A stretch of DNA of 64,000 bases from Pseudomonas mohnii (GCF_900105115.1 NZ_FNRV01000001.1:186001-250000); one strand, 5' to 3'; shown: positions 1-8,531, numbered from the stretch's first letter. Numbers and translations are program-made. The notes: generated by a model from the letters alone, not told the origin.

Positions 1-189
1 AATTGCTCCATTAAAAGGCATTTTTATTTTTTATGCGTACGCATAGCCTTACGGATCACAGGCTAAGTTCGAAACTCACCGGGGTCTAATATCATTTGAG
101 TGGTGTTTGATACCTAGAAGGTATGAACTGCTATTGCATGATCAATTTCACGTGCCCTCAAACGTCAGTGGCCCTGATAACCCCACTGC

Positions 190-765
190 TTTGCAAGGCA
201 GACAACTTCTTGTAACAGAATGGCAACGAGCAGACGGGGCGAGGGGCAGGGGGGTAAGGCAGTGGTCGATGTCGAAATTGAACAGCTATTACGTCAGTTG
301 CTTGACCTGTTTTTATTCGACCTCGAGGGGAACGAGACCGGCCATGCTCTGACAGGAGATGTCAGGTGTGGTTTATGCACCTGTAACGCTAGAGGGAATT
401 CCAGACTGCATCACTTGGAGTGAAGGACTGTCTAACTTGCTACGCGATGGCAAATACGCAGTTCTCAAACTTCCGGACATGATTTGGTCAAGTGATAGCC
501 GCGTGATGCTCAGTTCGGCTGCCGTGAATAAAGAAGAAATAATCATGAGCGCTGCGCTCCAAGTAGTTTTTTCGCCATGTCCTCGTTGCATACGGGCTGC
601 AAAAGTAGTCGTTGGCGATGGCGCGTGCGGTGTATCTAGCTGCACGTGTCTGCACACGATGTGGTTGCTGGTCCTGCGTTGCTTAGGGGCGCGGGCGAAG
701 TTTTGCTCAATGAAACTGGCAATCCAATACAGTACGGAACGCAGGACAACACCCAGGCAGCATGA
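190..765 (+). pseudogene. Decayed inositol-monophosphatase-family gene
   Basis: No intact frame exists, but three adjoining frames read in order like parts of an inositol monophosphatase/CysQ-type phosphatase. An N-terminal part (VDVEIEQLLRQLL, then GNETGHALTGD) runs to about 357. It shifts at about 359 into GVVYAPVT and ITWSEGLSNLLRDGK, and a last frame (640-765) gives HDVVAGPALLRGAGEVLL and PIQYGTQ before TGA. The last part matches the WDxAAGxALLRxAGG block near the family C-terminus. The metal-binding DPxDGT block expected between the first two parts is missing, so an internal deletion is likely as well as frameshifts. The family assignment is from memory of its motifs. Bases 1-189 show no gene I can support. 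Confidence 0.5.
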
Positions 766-850
766 CGACGCTGTTGATGAGCAATTGGGCACTGGGGGAG
801 AGAATCAGAACTAAACGCGCCTATCATTAATCGAGCAATACTGCATTTAA

Positions 851-866
851 CATAATATACATTATG
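851..866. promoter_or_regulatory. AT-rich palindrome, possible operator
   Basis: CATAAT-ATAC-ATTATG is a perfect 6+4+6 inverted repeat in otherwise non-coding DNA downstream of the decayed phosphatase gene. The form suits a GntR- or TetR-type operator, but no intact gene starts nearby, so it may be a relic of a lost promoter. A second small inverted repeat, CCTGG-TGA-CCAGG, follows at about 913-925. Nothing else is recognisable between 766 and 1030. Confidence 0.3.
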
Positions 867-1030
867 CGAACTGTGATATACGAAGCCTGGGTGTCTTTGC
901 TGCCGCTTTTCACCTGGTGACCAGGCTAGCCAAGTCGAATTTCTCGCATGCGAGAAAACACCGTGACGAAATTACGATTCAAGTCGCCATGCTTCCTGAC
1001 ACATGGCGTTTAACGCAATTTGATGCTGTT

Positions 1031-1434
1031 TCACGCAAACAACTCAAGCGCCGAATCATCCCATTCGTGTCCACGCTCGGACCAGCCATTGTCACTTTGC
1101 GGCGGGAACCCGGTACGGCAATATCCTTGCTTCGCCGTGAAATCAAATATGGCATGCGGGTAATCGTTGATCAGCAGCGCAGCCTTGCTGTGATCAACCG
1201 ACCAGCCGATCTTCACGCTGGAGGGTTTGTGTTTGTCAGAAACGTCCGCCACGTTGTAGATATGCAGTGCATCCTGAATCGGGTTGCCTTCAGCCGCTGT
1301 GTCCAGCGCGTAGAAATAGCCGGTATCTTCGTCGTCTTCGAATACGACAACGTAAGTTCCTGCCTCCGCAGTGCTTCTGTGACGGAGCCTTGGCCCACAT
1401 GCAGTTCAGATTCGGCTGTCAGGTATTTTGGCAT
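1031..1434 (-). pseudogene. Frameshifted DUF2251-like small protein
   Basis: The reading frame from ATG at 1434 gives MPKYLTAESELHVGQG and runs to about 1365. The next part of the protein is in another frame: GTYVVVFEDDEDTGYFYALD, then IQDALHIYNVADV, then KAALLINDYPHAIFDF and GYCRTGFPP, to a stop at 1031. One missing base near 1361-1372 joins the two into a protein of about 134 residues. The downstream part resembles small cytoplasmic proteins I associate with DUF2251, of unknown function. As written the gene is broken; a sequencing error would be the alternative. Confidence 0.6.
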
Positions 1435-1554
1435 CGGGTATTCCTTTACGGGGTGAATATCTGGAGCATTCGATAATGCCAACAGCCATTGGCGGATCAC
1501 AACGGCAAGATGACGGTGGTTAACCTGCCCTGCGCTACCGACAAATAACTGATA

Positions 1555-1594
1555 ATTATAACTAAACTAAATATCCATTTAGTTTAGTTATAAT
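1555..1594. promoter_or_regulatory. 18-bp perfect inverted repeat with -10 boxes on both strands
   Basis: The arm ATTATAACTAAACTAAAT at 1555-1572 is repeated exactly in inverted form at 1577-1594, separated by ATCC. Each outer end reads TATAAT outward, at 1589-1594 on the plus strand and 1555-1560 on the minus strand. The repeat could therefore be an operator lying over divergent promoters. Leftward it would serve the broken DUF2251-like gene starting 121 bases away; rightward no intact gene follows. It has no G/C-rich stem, so a terminator is unlikely. The rest of 1435-1768 shows only short open stretches with no recognisable product. Confidence 0.5.
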
Positions 1595-1768
1595 AAAGAG
1601 GCGGTTATTGGACGATAGAATACGATGGCACCGCCCCTAAGGATCTCCCTGTCGCATCCACTGAGATCCGATCCCTGATCCACCAAGATTTCGTCGTAAA
1701 GACTTCCAAGACGATAGGGTCGCGCTCCCCTACTCTGCTCCATCAAATCATGCACCAGATGGCCCGCT

Positions 1769-2026
1769 TTATGTTTTATCCGTCGGATCAGACATCGCCT
1801 CGCCGATGGTTGCAGACTCGCAAGGCATATGTTGTTTCGGGATAGAGGTTTCGCCCGGACGTCGTGTGAGGGTTAACTGGGATTTACCGCGAATCTTCTC
1901 TTCCCATTTGGCACGTTCCTGCGTGATGTTTTCGATCCGGACCTTCCTGTCTATGGTTCTGAGTGTTATCAGCGCCGCAACCAATACCGATATGACAGCG
2001 GATGATAGAATGTCTAAAAGGTCCAT
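1769..2026 (-). CDS. Truncated small membrane protein of unknown function
   Basis: From the ATG at 2026 (GGAAA about 6 bases upstream) the product is 85 residues. Residues 1-25 form one membrane helix (LLDILSSAVISVLVAALITL). A charged stretch with IENITQERAKWEEKIR follows, typical of small inner-membrane proteins that usually go on as a longer cytoplasmic coiled domain. After KIR the sequence turns into an unrelated tail rich in Pro, Thr and Ser, so the 3' part of the gene seems lost. An in-frame ATG nine codons upstream is a less likely start. Function unknown; probably a remnant. Confidence 0.35.
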   Translation of the reverse strand: MDLLDILSSAVISVLVAALITLRTIDRKVRIENITQERAKWEEKIRGKSQLTLTRRPGETSIPKQHMPCESATIGEAMSDPTDKT

Positions 2027-2118
2027 GTTTTTTCCGATAGCAGTTGACGGCAAATGCTTGACTTCGCTTGCCCTTGTTCAGCGAAGCAGAAAAATTCATT
2101 TCGATATTTGCAGGCACG

Positions 2119-3009
2119 CTATTCTTGGTTTTTAATTCGCCTTAGTTGTGTAGGTGTCACGCCAAGTTTGGTACGCAGGATGCGAGTTAAATGCGCCTGA
2201 TCCGAAAATCCGCAATGATATGCAATTTCTTTAATCGAAAGTGTTCCATTGTACAGCAGCCGCTTCGCTCGCTCGACGCGCTGCTCGGTGACAAATGTAT
2301 GTGGCGAACAATGAAATGATTCGCTGAATTTTTTCGAGAATGTCCAGACTCCCAAGCCTACTGCATCGGCCATTTCATCCAAGCGTATGGATTGTTCCAA
2401 ATGGCTATCGATAAAGTCGAGCAAATGTTTCTTCTGCTGTTGAGATAGGCGACCAGGCGTACAGGATTCTTTAAAGGTGACGCTGGCGTAATTTCGGAGA
2501 AGGTGAATGGCTAACTGCATGCTCAAGGCCTCAACATACAACGATCCACCAATTCCACGGCTTCTGACTTCGCTTGTAATTGCGCTGACAATGGAAGTCA
2601 GAATCGAGTCTTGCGTACGGAGCAGATCATGCAGGCGGACCTCTTCAATCGGACGTTCCATAACATCCATGGCAACACGTGACATCAGCGCATTGGAAAG
2701 ATAGAGGTGAGAAACATCAATGTCTTCGGTCCAGTTCCAATGGGAGTCCTGTGACATTGTAAGCAGGGAAATATCGCCCGGAGCGCAAGCGGTACGCGTC
2801 CACCCTTCATCCACGCATCTATCCATCGGTGTATGGCCCAGGAAATAATAAACGATCATGAAATGATCGAGGGGTGGGATAAGGACGTCCTGACCTTTGT
2901 ATCGATATGACCGCTGCTCTATATCTTTCCAGCCGAGTTCTTCGCTTGAGCTGAGAACTACGCCTGGCACCCACTTGAGAAGTTCCTTTGGAGTAATGAC
3001 AGTCGGCAT
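2119..3009 (-). CDS. AraC-family transcriptional regulator
   Basis: A 296-residue cytoplasmic regulator. The last 90 residues form the AraC/XylS DNA-binding domain with two helix-turn-helix units: IRLDEMADAVGLGVWTFSKKF, and IKEIAYHCGFSDQAHLTRIL followed by the family's closing GVTPTQLRR. The first 190 residues are a divergent effector/dimerisation domain like those of aromatic and alkane regulators. No catabolic gene is directly adjacent, because the pnt operon comes next. The nearest candidate target is the ketone-oxidation operon ending at 10181, in the same orientation, which would fit the regulator-plus-BVMO arrangement seen in other pseudomonads. That link is inference. Confidence 0.85.
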   Translation of the reverse strand: MPTVITPKELLKWVPGVVLSSSEELGWKDIEQRSYRYKGQDVLIPPLDHFMIVYYFLGHTPMDRCVDEGWTRTACAPGDISLLTMSQDSHWNWTEDIDVSHLYLSNALMSRVAMDVMERPIEEVRLHDLLRTQDSILTSIVSAITSEVRSRGIGGSLYVEALSMQLAIHLLRNYASVTFKESCTPGRLSQQQKKHLLDFIDSHLEQSIRLDEMADAVGLGVWTFSKKFSESFHCSPHTFVTEQRVERAKRLLYNGTLSIKEIAYHCGFSDQAHLTRILRTKLGVTPTQLRRIKNQE

Positions 3010-3281
3010 ACTTAAAGTCTCATTTGAGGGCCGTCCCCCTTGCTCTTATTGCGCTCCTACGCAGAATTGAAAGCACTCAAGAGGTGGTCGGCTAGTATTG
3101 TTTTTATTAGTATATGCAGCATGTCGGGATACTAGCATGGGATTCTCGGTGTCGAAAGAGATATCAATCGCCATGCGACTTAAAGTTATTATAAAAAATC
3201 CGAACGCCAATATGAAAAAGACATAACAAAATACCAACTAATTCCCATGAGCTGATGGTTTCGAAATTTTCCTGTCCAGGG
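3010..3281. other. Intergenic gap upstream of the AraC gene
   Basis: Together with the hairpins at 3282-3340 this gap separates the AraC gene from pntB. It presumably holds the AraC promoter. A 63-codon hydrophobic frame at 3046-3237 on the minus strand lacks a convincing ribosome site and is not called a gene. Confidence 0.4.
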
Positions 3282-3310
3282 AAAAAAAACGGCCGCCTGG
3301 GGGTGGCCGT
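3282..3310 (-). terminator. Rho-independent terminator of the pnt operon
   Basis: On the minus strand the stem ACGGCC/GGCCGT (3305-3310 with 3289-3294, 10-base loop) is followed by a run of eight T (3282-3289). It lies 44 bases beyond the pntB stop, where an operon terminator is expected. Confidence 0.85.
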
Positions 3311-3316
3311 AAAGGG

Positions 3317-3340
3317 GCTGCGAGACGTAGTTCTCGCAGC
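3317..3340 (-). other. Second hairpin between pntB and its terminator
   Basis: GCTGCGAGA and TCTCGCAGC form a perfect 9-bp stem with a 6-base loop, 14 bases after the pntB stop and 6 bases before the terminator stem. It has no T-run of its own. It would cap the 3' end of the pnt mRNA together with the terminator. Confidence 0.6.
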
Positions 3341-3353
3341 GGAGCGACTTATA

Positions 3354-4796
3354 TCAGGCCTTCACCATGTCCTCGATGACCTTCTTGGCGTCGCCGAACA
3401 CCATCATGGTCTTGTCCAGGTAGAACAGTTCGTTGTCCAGGCCGGCATAGCCGCTGGCCATCGAGCGTTTGTTGACGATGATGGTCTTGGCCTTGAACGC
3501 TTCGAGGATCGGCATGCCGGCAATCGGCGATTTCGGATCGTTCTTCGCGGCCGGGTTGACCACGTCGTTGGCGCCCAACACCAGGACCACGTCGGCCTGA
3601 CCGAACTCGGAGTTGATGTCTTCCATCTCGAACACCTGGTCGTAAGGCACCTCGGCCTCGGCCAGCAATACGTTCATGTGGCCAGGCATCCGCCCTGCCA
3701 CCGGGTGGATCGCGTACTTCACGGTCACGCCACGGTGGGTCAGCTTCTCGGTCAGTTCCTTCAGCGCATGCTGGGCGCGGGCCACCGCCAGGCCGTAGCC
3801 CGGAACGATGATCACGGTGTCGGCGTTGGTCAGCAGGAAGGTCGCGTCGTCAGCCGAGCCGGATTTCACCGGACGGGCTTCCTTGGCGCCTGCCGGGCCT
3901 GCGTCGGCTGTGTTGCCGAAACCGCCGAGCAACACATTAAAGAAGGAGCGATTCATCGCCTTGCACATGATGTACGAGAGGATCGCACCGGACGAGCCCA
4001 CCAGGGAGCCGGCAATGATCAGCATCGAGTTGTTCAGCGAGAAGCCGATACCCGCCGCCGCCCAGCCGGAGTAGCTGTTGAGCATCGACACCACCACCGG
4101 CATGTCGGCGCCACCGATCGGGATGATGATCAGCACGCCCATGACGAACGCCAGGGCGAGCATCAAGGCGAAGGCGCTAAGGTTGCCGGTCAGCATGAAG
4201 GTCACGCCCAGCGCCAGTGTGGCCAGGCCCAACAGCAGGTTCAGTTTGTGCTGGCCGGTGAACTGTACCGGTGCGCCCTGGAACAGGCGGAACTTGTACT
4301 TGCCGGACAGTTTGCCGAACGCGATCACCGAACCGGAGAACGTGATGGCACCGATGGCGGCGCCGAGGAACAGTTCCAGACGGTTACCCGCCGGAATCGA
4401 ATCACCCAGGTGCTTGACGATGCCCAGGGACTGCGGCTCGACGACGGCGGCAATGGCGATGAACACCGCGGCCAGACCGATCATGCTGTGCATGAACGCG
4501 ACCAGTTCCGGCATCTTGGTCATTTCAACGCGCTTGGCCATGATCGAACCGGCCGTGCCGCCGATCAGCAGGCCGACAATCACGTAACCAATGCCCGCTG
4601 TCGCCCCGCCTTGTCCAAAAGAGAGCGCGCCCAGCTTATAGATGAGGCCGACGGTGGTGAGGATCGCCAGCGCCATGCCGAGCATGCCGAACAGGTTGCC
4701 GCGACGCGACGTGGTGGGGTGCGACAGGCCTTTGAGGGCCTGGATGAAGCAGATCGACGCGATCAGGTAGAGCGTCGTTACGAGGTTCATGCTCAT
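3354..4796 (-). CDS. pntB: NAD(P) transhydrogenase subunit beta (PntB)
   Basis: A 480-residue inner-membrane subunit of the proton-translocating transhydrogenase, which uses the proton gradient to move hydride from NADH to NADP+. The N-terminal 280 residues are strongly hydrophobic, with about eight or nine helices forming most of the proton channel (domain II). The C-terminal 180 residues form the NADP(H)-binding domain III, with VIIVPGYGLAVARAQ, a Rossmann-like start, and VLVLGANDVVNPAA. Length and order match proteobacterial PntB. The start codon overlaps the pntAB stop (TAATG), indicating translational coupling. Its terminator is at 3282-3310. Confidence 0.97.
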   Translation of the reverse strand: MSMNLVTTLYLIASICFIQALKGLSHPTTSRRGNLFGMLGMALAILTTVGLIYKLGALSFGQGGATAGIGYVIVGLLIGGTAGSIMAKRVEMTKMPELVAFMHSMIGLAAVFIAIAAVVEPQSLGIVKHLGDSIPAGNRLELFLGAAIGAITFSGSVIAFGKLSGKYKFRLFQGAPVQFTGQHKLNLLLGLATLALGVTFMLTGNLSAFALMLALAFVMGVLIIIPIGGADMPVVVSMLNSYSGWAAAGIGFSLNNSMLIIAGSLVGSSGAILSYIMCKAMNRSFFNVLLGGFGNTADAGPAGAKEARPVKSGSADDATFLLTNADTVIIVPGYGLAVARAQHALKELTEKLTHRGVTVKYAIHPVAGRMPGHMNVLLAEAEVPYDQVFEMEDINSEFGQADVVLVLGANDVVNPAAKNDPKSPIAGMPILEAFKAKTIIVNKRSMASGYAGLDNELFYLDKTMMVFGDAKKVIEDMVKA

Positions 4797-5119
4797 TACT
4801 TCGGCGCCTCTTCTTTTACGGCTTTCGGGGCTTTTTTCTTGAACATCTCAAGCATGCGGCGGGTGACCAGGAAGCCACCGAATACGTTGACCGCGGCCAG
4901 CGCGACCGCGAGGGTGCCCATGGTCTTGCCCAGTGGCGTCACGGTCAAAGCCGCTGCCAGCATGGCGCCGACGATCACGATCGCCGAAATGGCGTTGGTC
5001 ACGGCCATCAAAGGCGTGTGCAGCGCAGGTGTAACGTTCCAGACCACGTGATAACCGACATAAATCGCCAGCACGAAGATGATCAGGTTGTAGATACCGG
5101 GGGAGATAAGCTCTTCCAT
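4796..5119 (-). CDS. pntAB: NAD(P) transhydrogenase alpha subunit, membrane part (PntAB)
   Basis: A 107-residue protein with three membrane helices ([53 protein letters not shown]). It corresponds to the C-terminal membrane part of the E. coli PntA chain, which is split off as a separate gene in pseudomonads. The lysine-rich tail ([14 protein letters not shown]) is usual. It supplies part of domain II, working with PntB. It is 15 bases downstream of pntAA and overlaps pntB by one base. Confidence 0.95.
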   Translation of the reverse strand: MEELISPGIYNLIIFVLAIYVGYHVVWNVTPALHTPLMAVTNAISAIVIVGAMLAAALTVTPLGKTMGTLAVALAAVNVFGGFLVTRRMLEMFKKKAPKAVKEEAPK

Positions 5120-5134
5120 CGTCTGAATCCCTGC

Positions 5135-6256
5135 TTAGGCGTTTTTGCGGATGACTTGGCCGTCGCGGCACATCAGGCACGCGGCGACGATGTCGTCTTC
5201 GAGGTTGATCTCGAACTGGCCTTCCTTGGTGAAGACCAGTTTCAGGAAGTCCAGCAAGTTGCGGGCATACAGCGCTGAAGCATCTGCCGCGACCGCACCG
5301 GCGAGGTTGGTCGGACCGACAATGGTCACGCCATTTTCGACGACCACCTGATCGGCCACGGTCAGCGGGCAGTTGCCGCCCTGGGCGGCGGCAAGGTCGA
5401 TGACCACCGAGCCCGGTTTCATCTGTGCCACGGTTTCGGCGCTCAACAGCGTCGGCGCCTTGCGGCCCGGAATCAGCGCGGTGGTGATGACAATGTCAGC
5501 CTGCTTGGCGCGCTCGTGCACGGCCACCGCCTGGCGCTGCATCCAGCTGGCCGGCATGGGCCGCGCGTAACCGCCGACACCGACGGCGCATTCACGCTCT
5601 TCGTCGGTCTCGTAGGGCACGTCGACGAACTTGGCGCCGAGGGATTCGATCTGCTCTTTTACCGCAGGGCGCACGTCAGACGCTTCGATCACGGCACCCA
5701 GACGTTTCGCCGTGGCGATCGCCTGCAGCCCGGCCACGCCGGCGCCGAGAATCAGCACGCGCGCCGCCTTCACGGTACCTGCAGCGGTCATCAGCATCGG
5801 CATGAAGCGCGGATAGTAATGAGCGGCCAGCAGCACGGCTTTATAGCCGGCAATGTTGGCTTGCGAGGACAGCACATCCAGGCTTTGGGCGCGGGAGGTA
5901 CGCGGTGCGGCCTCCAGCGCGAACGCGGTCATGCCGCACTCAGCCATTTTGGCGATGGTTTCATTGCTGAACGGGTTGAGCATGCCCACCACAACGGTGC
6001 CGCGCTTGATCAGCGCCAGCTCGCTGTCGCTGGGCGCGACCACCTTAAGAATCAGCTCCGCACCAAACGCATCGTTGGCGCTGCCAATGATCGCGCCTGC
6101 CGCTTCATAAGCACTGTCGACAACACTGGCCTTAATGCCGGCGCCGCTTTGGACGGTGATTCTATGGCCTTGGCCAACGAGTTTTTTCACCGTTTCCGGC
6201 GTAGCAGCCACACGGGTCTCTCCAGCGTGTGTTTCGCGAGTTATACCAATATGCAC
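5135..6256 (-). CDS. pntAA: NAD(P) transhydrogenase alpha subunit, NAD-binding part (PntAA)
   Basis: A 373-residue cytoplasmic domain I protein, first gene of the pnt operon. It begins MHIGITRETHAGETRVAATPE, as alanine dehydrogenase/PntA proteins do, and carries the NAD-binding Rossmann motif VLILGAGVAGLQAIATAKRLGA at about residues 167-188. VVIDLAAAQGGNCPLT lies further on. It binds NAD(H) and passes hydride to domain III of PntB. Length matches the split PntAA of pseudomonads. The 84-base gap to the next gene upstream probably holds the operon promoter. Confidence 0.96.
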   Translation of the reverse strand: MHIGITRETHAGETRVAATPETVKKLVGQGHRITVQSGAGIKASVVDSAYEAAGAIIGSANDAFGAELILKVVAPSDSELALIKRGTVVVGMLNPFSNETIAKMAECGMTAFALEAAPRTSRAQSLDVLSSQANIAGYKAVLLAAHYYPRFMPMLMTAAGTVKAARVLILGAGVAGLQAIATAKRLGAVIEASDVRPAVKEQIESLGAKFVDVPYETDEERECAVGVGGYARPMPASWMQRQAVAVHERAKQADIVITTALIPGRKAPTLLSAETVAQMKPGSVVIDLAAAQGGNCPLTVADQVVVENGVTIVGPTNLAGAVAADASALYARNLLDFLKLVFTKEGQFEINLEDDIVAACLMCRDGQVIRKNA

Positions 6257-6340
6257 GGCGAATCTCTCTGGATAATAACGTTAGAGCGGAGCGTGGTGTG
6301 GAGTCCCTTCCAGACTTTCCATGATCAAGAACGGTGTTGT

Positions 6341-7321
6341 TTAGAATACGTAAAGCAATCGAAGATTAAGGCGAGACTCTTCCTTGAAGCCATTATCAAC
6401 TGAAATGTCACGCCCCAATGTCGCAAGCAGTTGTGTTTTGGGAGTGACGAAATAAGACCCTCCCAACATTATTTTTTCTTGACTGCTTTCATCTTTCAAA
6501 TCAGTTCCATCAACTTCTCTCTCCCCTCCCCATAGCCGGGAATAACCGACATGAATGGTCGCGCGCTCACTGAGTTTGTACCTGGCAAATCCTTGCATCT
6601 GGTACTGTGGACGCTGTTTCATCGTCAGATCGTCGGGGGAGTAACTATCGTTGTCACCGAAAAAAGTAACGTCAGCGACGAAATCCAGAATGACGTGGCT
6701 GCCGATGCCGTGCATATACCCACCCTGCAAAACATACTTCCATCTGTTTTCCCCAATATTCAGCTCTTTATTCTTGCTGTAGTCTCCCAAAGGCAAAAAC
6801 AGATATTGAGTTATGCCCAATGCGCGGTTTGCCGAAGGGTCCTGGTGGATCCAGATCGCATTGGCCAGAATGGGATCGCCCATTCCTGTTTCGCTGCCCA
6901 TGGTTTTTATATCGCCACCTGCCGACAGGTGGCCAAAAGGCAATAGAAGTTGGATATTCGTCAGCAGGCCTGCAAACTCCTGATAGCTGACCCCCCTCAG
7001 AATGGCGACGTCCGACTGAAGGTTATATTTATCGCTTAAACGATTACCCCGCACGTAATAATCGTCGCGCTCGGCGTGCTGTAAATAAACAAGTCCAAGC
7101 TTTGTGCCATCTGGCATTGGCGTATAGTCACCAGGATCGACATCCAATGCGTGACACACAATAGATAGTTGAAGGCAGAAAACTAAAATCATCAACCGAA
7201 ACGCATGGCGAATTCGCACGTTTATGTTGTTTTTTCTGAGGCTATCAACGTTAGCGTCAGAACTCGGCTCGAGCGTATTTGGCACGCGCAAAAAATGTGC
7301 TGTTGTTATTTTCATCTTCAA
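6341..7321 (-). CDS. Outer-membrane protein, phenol MetA-type (PF13557-like)
   Basis: A 326-residue predicted outer-membrane barrel. The first 38 residues are charged and the real start may be later. The hydrophobic LMILVFCLQLSIVCHA is a signal peptide. The mature part starts DVDPGDYTPMPDGTKLGLVYLQHA and has alternating beta strands, GDPILANAIWIHQD, ITQYLFLPLGDY and a terminal aromatic (LLYVF) as usual for barrels. I associate this pattern with the 'MetA-pathway of phenol degradation' family of putative hydrophobic-substrate porins. It is the last gene of the BVMO-hydrolase operon, so it probably admits the substrate. A paralogue is at 35072. Confidence 0.7.
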   Translation of the reverse strand: MKMKITTAHFLRVPNTLEPSSDANVDSLRKNNINVRIRHAFRLMILVFCLQLSIVCHALDVDPGDYTPMPDGTKLGLVYLQHAERDDYYVRGNRLSDKYNLQSDVAILRGVSYQEFAGLLTNIQLLLPFGHLSAGGDIKTMGSETGMGDPILANAIWIHQDPSANRALGITQYLFLPLGDYSKNKELNIGENRWKYVLQGGYMHGIGSHVILDFVADVTFFGDNDSYSPDDLTMKQRPQYQMQGFARYKLSERATIHVGYSRLWGGEREVDGTDLKDESSQEKIMLGGSYFVTPKTQLLATLGRDISVDNGFKEESRLNLRLLYVF

Positions 7322-7350
7322 CCCTGTTTTTTATAAAATTGTTCTGGGTT

Positions 7351-7371
7351 TGGCACAGGAGTCCTGTGCCA
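7351..7371 (-). other. Intercistronic palindrome downstream of the hydrolase
   Basis: TGGCACAGGA-G-TCCTGTGCCA is a perfect 10-bp inverted repeat around one base, lying between the hydrolase stop (7399) and the outer-membrane gene. No T-run follows on the minus strand, so it looks like an mRNA stability or processing stem, or a dyad operator, rather than a terminator. Confidence 0.5.
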
Positions 7372-7398
7372 TTTATTTATTGTTCTTGAAGGCGTGTT

Positions 7399-8448
7399 TC
7401 AATGTGTTGGGGATGACAGCAGCTCTGCCAGATGGGCGTCCAGTTGATTGAGCATTTCAGTATCGGTGCCAAACAGTCCGAGGTGACCATCGATTGAACT
7501 CAAGGGCCTGAACTCGCTGTTCGGGATCATTTTTTGCTCCGACAAACAATCCTCCACGGTAAAGAATTGGTCGTGCGAGATTGGCATTACATAGACTTTC
7601 GCTTTTATTTGACCCAGGGCTGTCGCAAGATCACCGCCCGTGTTTCTACTGACATCTCCCCGCTGCCATTTCCAGGCCATGGTCAGGAGGTTGTTAGGGT
7701 CCATTGCCGCAAAGTAGCTCGCCATGAAACTGTCGACGAATATCTTCATCGACTCGAAACCCAGCGCCTTATGCCGCTCGGCGCGGAAGAATTCGGTACT
7801 CCAGCCCATCAATGCCCACAGTTTTGCATGCCGCTTGAGTCCGGCCTGTACTTCTGAAGATAAGCTGTATAAGCCCGCCCGGAAGGCCGGATCGGTCGTT
7901 ATCGCTTCAATGAGTAATTCGGTAAACAGGAAGTCATGCTCGCTATTGCGCGCTGTACCCGCTATCGCTGCGGCGCGTTTGACAAAGTCTGGATAGCGCA
8001 CGGCCCACTCGTAGGTTTGCTGCGCCCCCATCGACCCCCCCACCACTAACGCCAGGCTCTCGATCCCAAAGTACTCGGTCAGCAATGTGTGCTGGGCACT
8101 GACGTCATCGCCAATCCTGACATTCGGGAATCCAGGACCTGCCAGCGATCCGCCCGTGTTACTCGGAGAGCTGGAAAGGCCGTTACCGATCTGGTTGACA
8201 ACAATGATGCAGTATTTCGAAGGGTCCAGCGCTCGCCCCTCGCCAATGTATATCTGCTCCATCGCCTTGCTCGTGCCGGAGTACCAGGTCGGAACAAGTA
8301 TGGCGTTACTCTTGTCGGCGTTCAGGGTGCCATGCACTGCTACTGCCAGTCGGCAGTCAGGAATACATGACCCTTCTTCAAGCTGGAGCGGCCCGATATT
8401 AATAAGTTCAAAAGGACCGTGATTTTCTTGGGAGTAATAATTGTTCAT
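7399..8448 (-). CDS. Alpha/beta hydrolase, homoserine-acetyltransferase fold, MekB-like esterase
   Basis: A 349-residue alpha/beta hydrolase of the homoserine O-acetyltransferase superfamily. The nucleophile elbow GGSMG puts Ser at about 139. The acid is Asp at about 293 (SHDQFF) and the base is His at about 322 (DGHLGLFG). It lies directly downstream of a Baeyer-Villiger monooxygenase, and this pairing matches the known MekB esterase, which hydrolyses alkyl acetates formed from methyl ketones. An ester-hydrolase role is therefore more likely than methionine biosynthesis. The ATG at 8448 follows a GAGG-type site (GAGGTAACC). Which ester it cleaves cannot be read from sequence. Confidence 0.8.
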   Translation of the reverse strand: MNNYYSQENHGPFELINIGPLQLEEGSCIPDCRLAVAVHGTLNADKSNAILVPTWYSGTSKAMEQIYIGEGRALDPSKYCIIVVNQIGNGLSSSPSNTGGSLAGPGFPNVRIGDDVSAQHTLLTEYFGIESLALVVGGSMGAQQTYEWAVRYPDFVKRAAAIAGTARNSEHDFLFTELLIEAITTDPAFRAGLYSLSSEVQAGLKRHAKLWALMGWSTEFFRAERHKALGFESMKIFVDSFMASYFAAMDPNNLLTMAWKWQRGDVSRNTGGDLATALGQIKAKVYVMPISHDQFFTVEDCLSEQKMIPNSEFRPLSSIDGHLGLFGTDTEMLNQLDAHLAELLSSPTH

Positions 8449-8469
8449 TACAGGTTACCTCGTTTATCG

Positions 8470-8506
8470 AGCTGTCACGGCGAAATGGAGAGTCGTGGTG
8501 ACAGCT
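8470..8506 (-). other. Intercistronic stem-loop between BVMO and hydrolase genes
   Basis: AGCTGTCAC (8470-8478) and GTGACAGCT (8498-8506) form a 9-bp stem with a 19-base loop in the 83-base gap between the monooxygenase and hydrolase genes. It lacks a T-run and may tune relative expression or mRNA decay. Confidence 0.5.
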
Positions 8507-8531
8507 GCAACTAGTGAGCAGTCATTCGACC

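Noticed and set aside
373..792. 139-codon minus-strand frame
   Set aside because: Opposite to plus-strand segments that resemble a phosphatase family; Ser-rich shadow composition.
3046..3237. 63-codon hydrophobic minus-strand frame
   Set aside because: One possible membrane helix but no ribosome site, and the rest has no recognisable pattern.
3255..5051. 598-codon plus-strand frame
   Set aside because: Antisense to pntB and pntAB; its product is Arg/His/Gln-rich as expected of a high-GC shadow frame.
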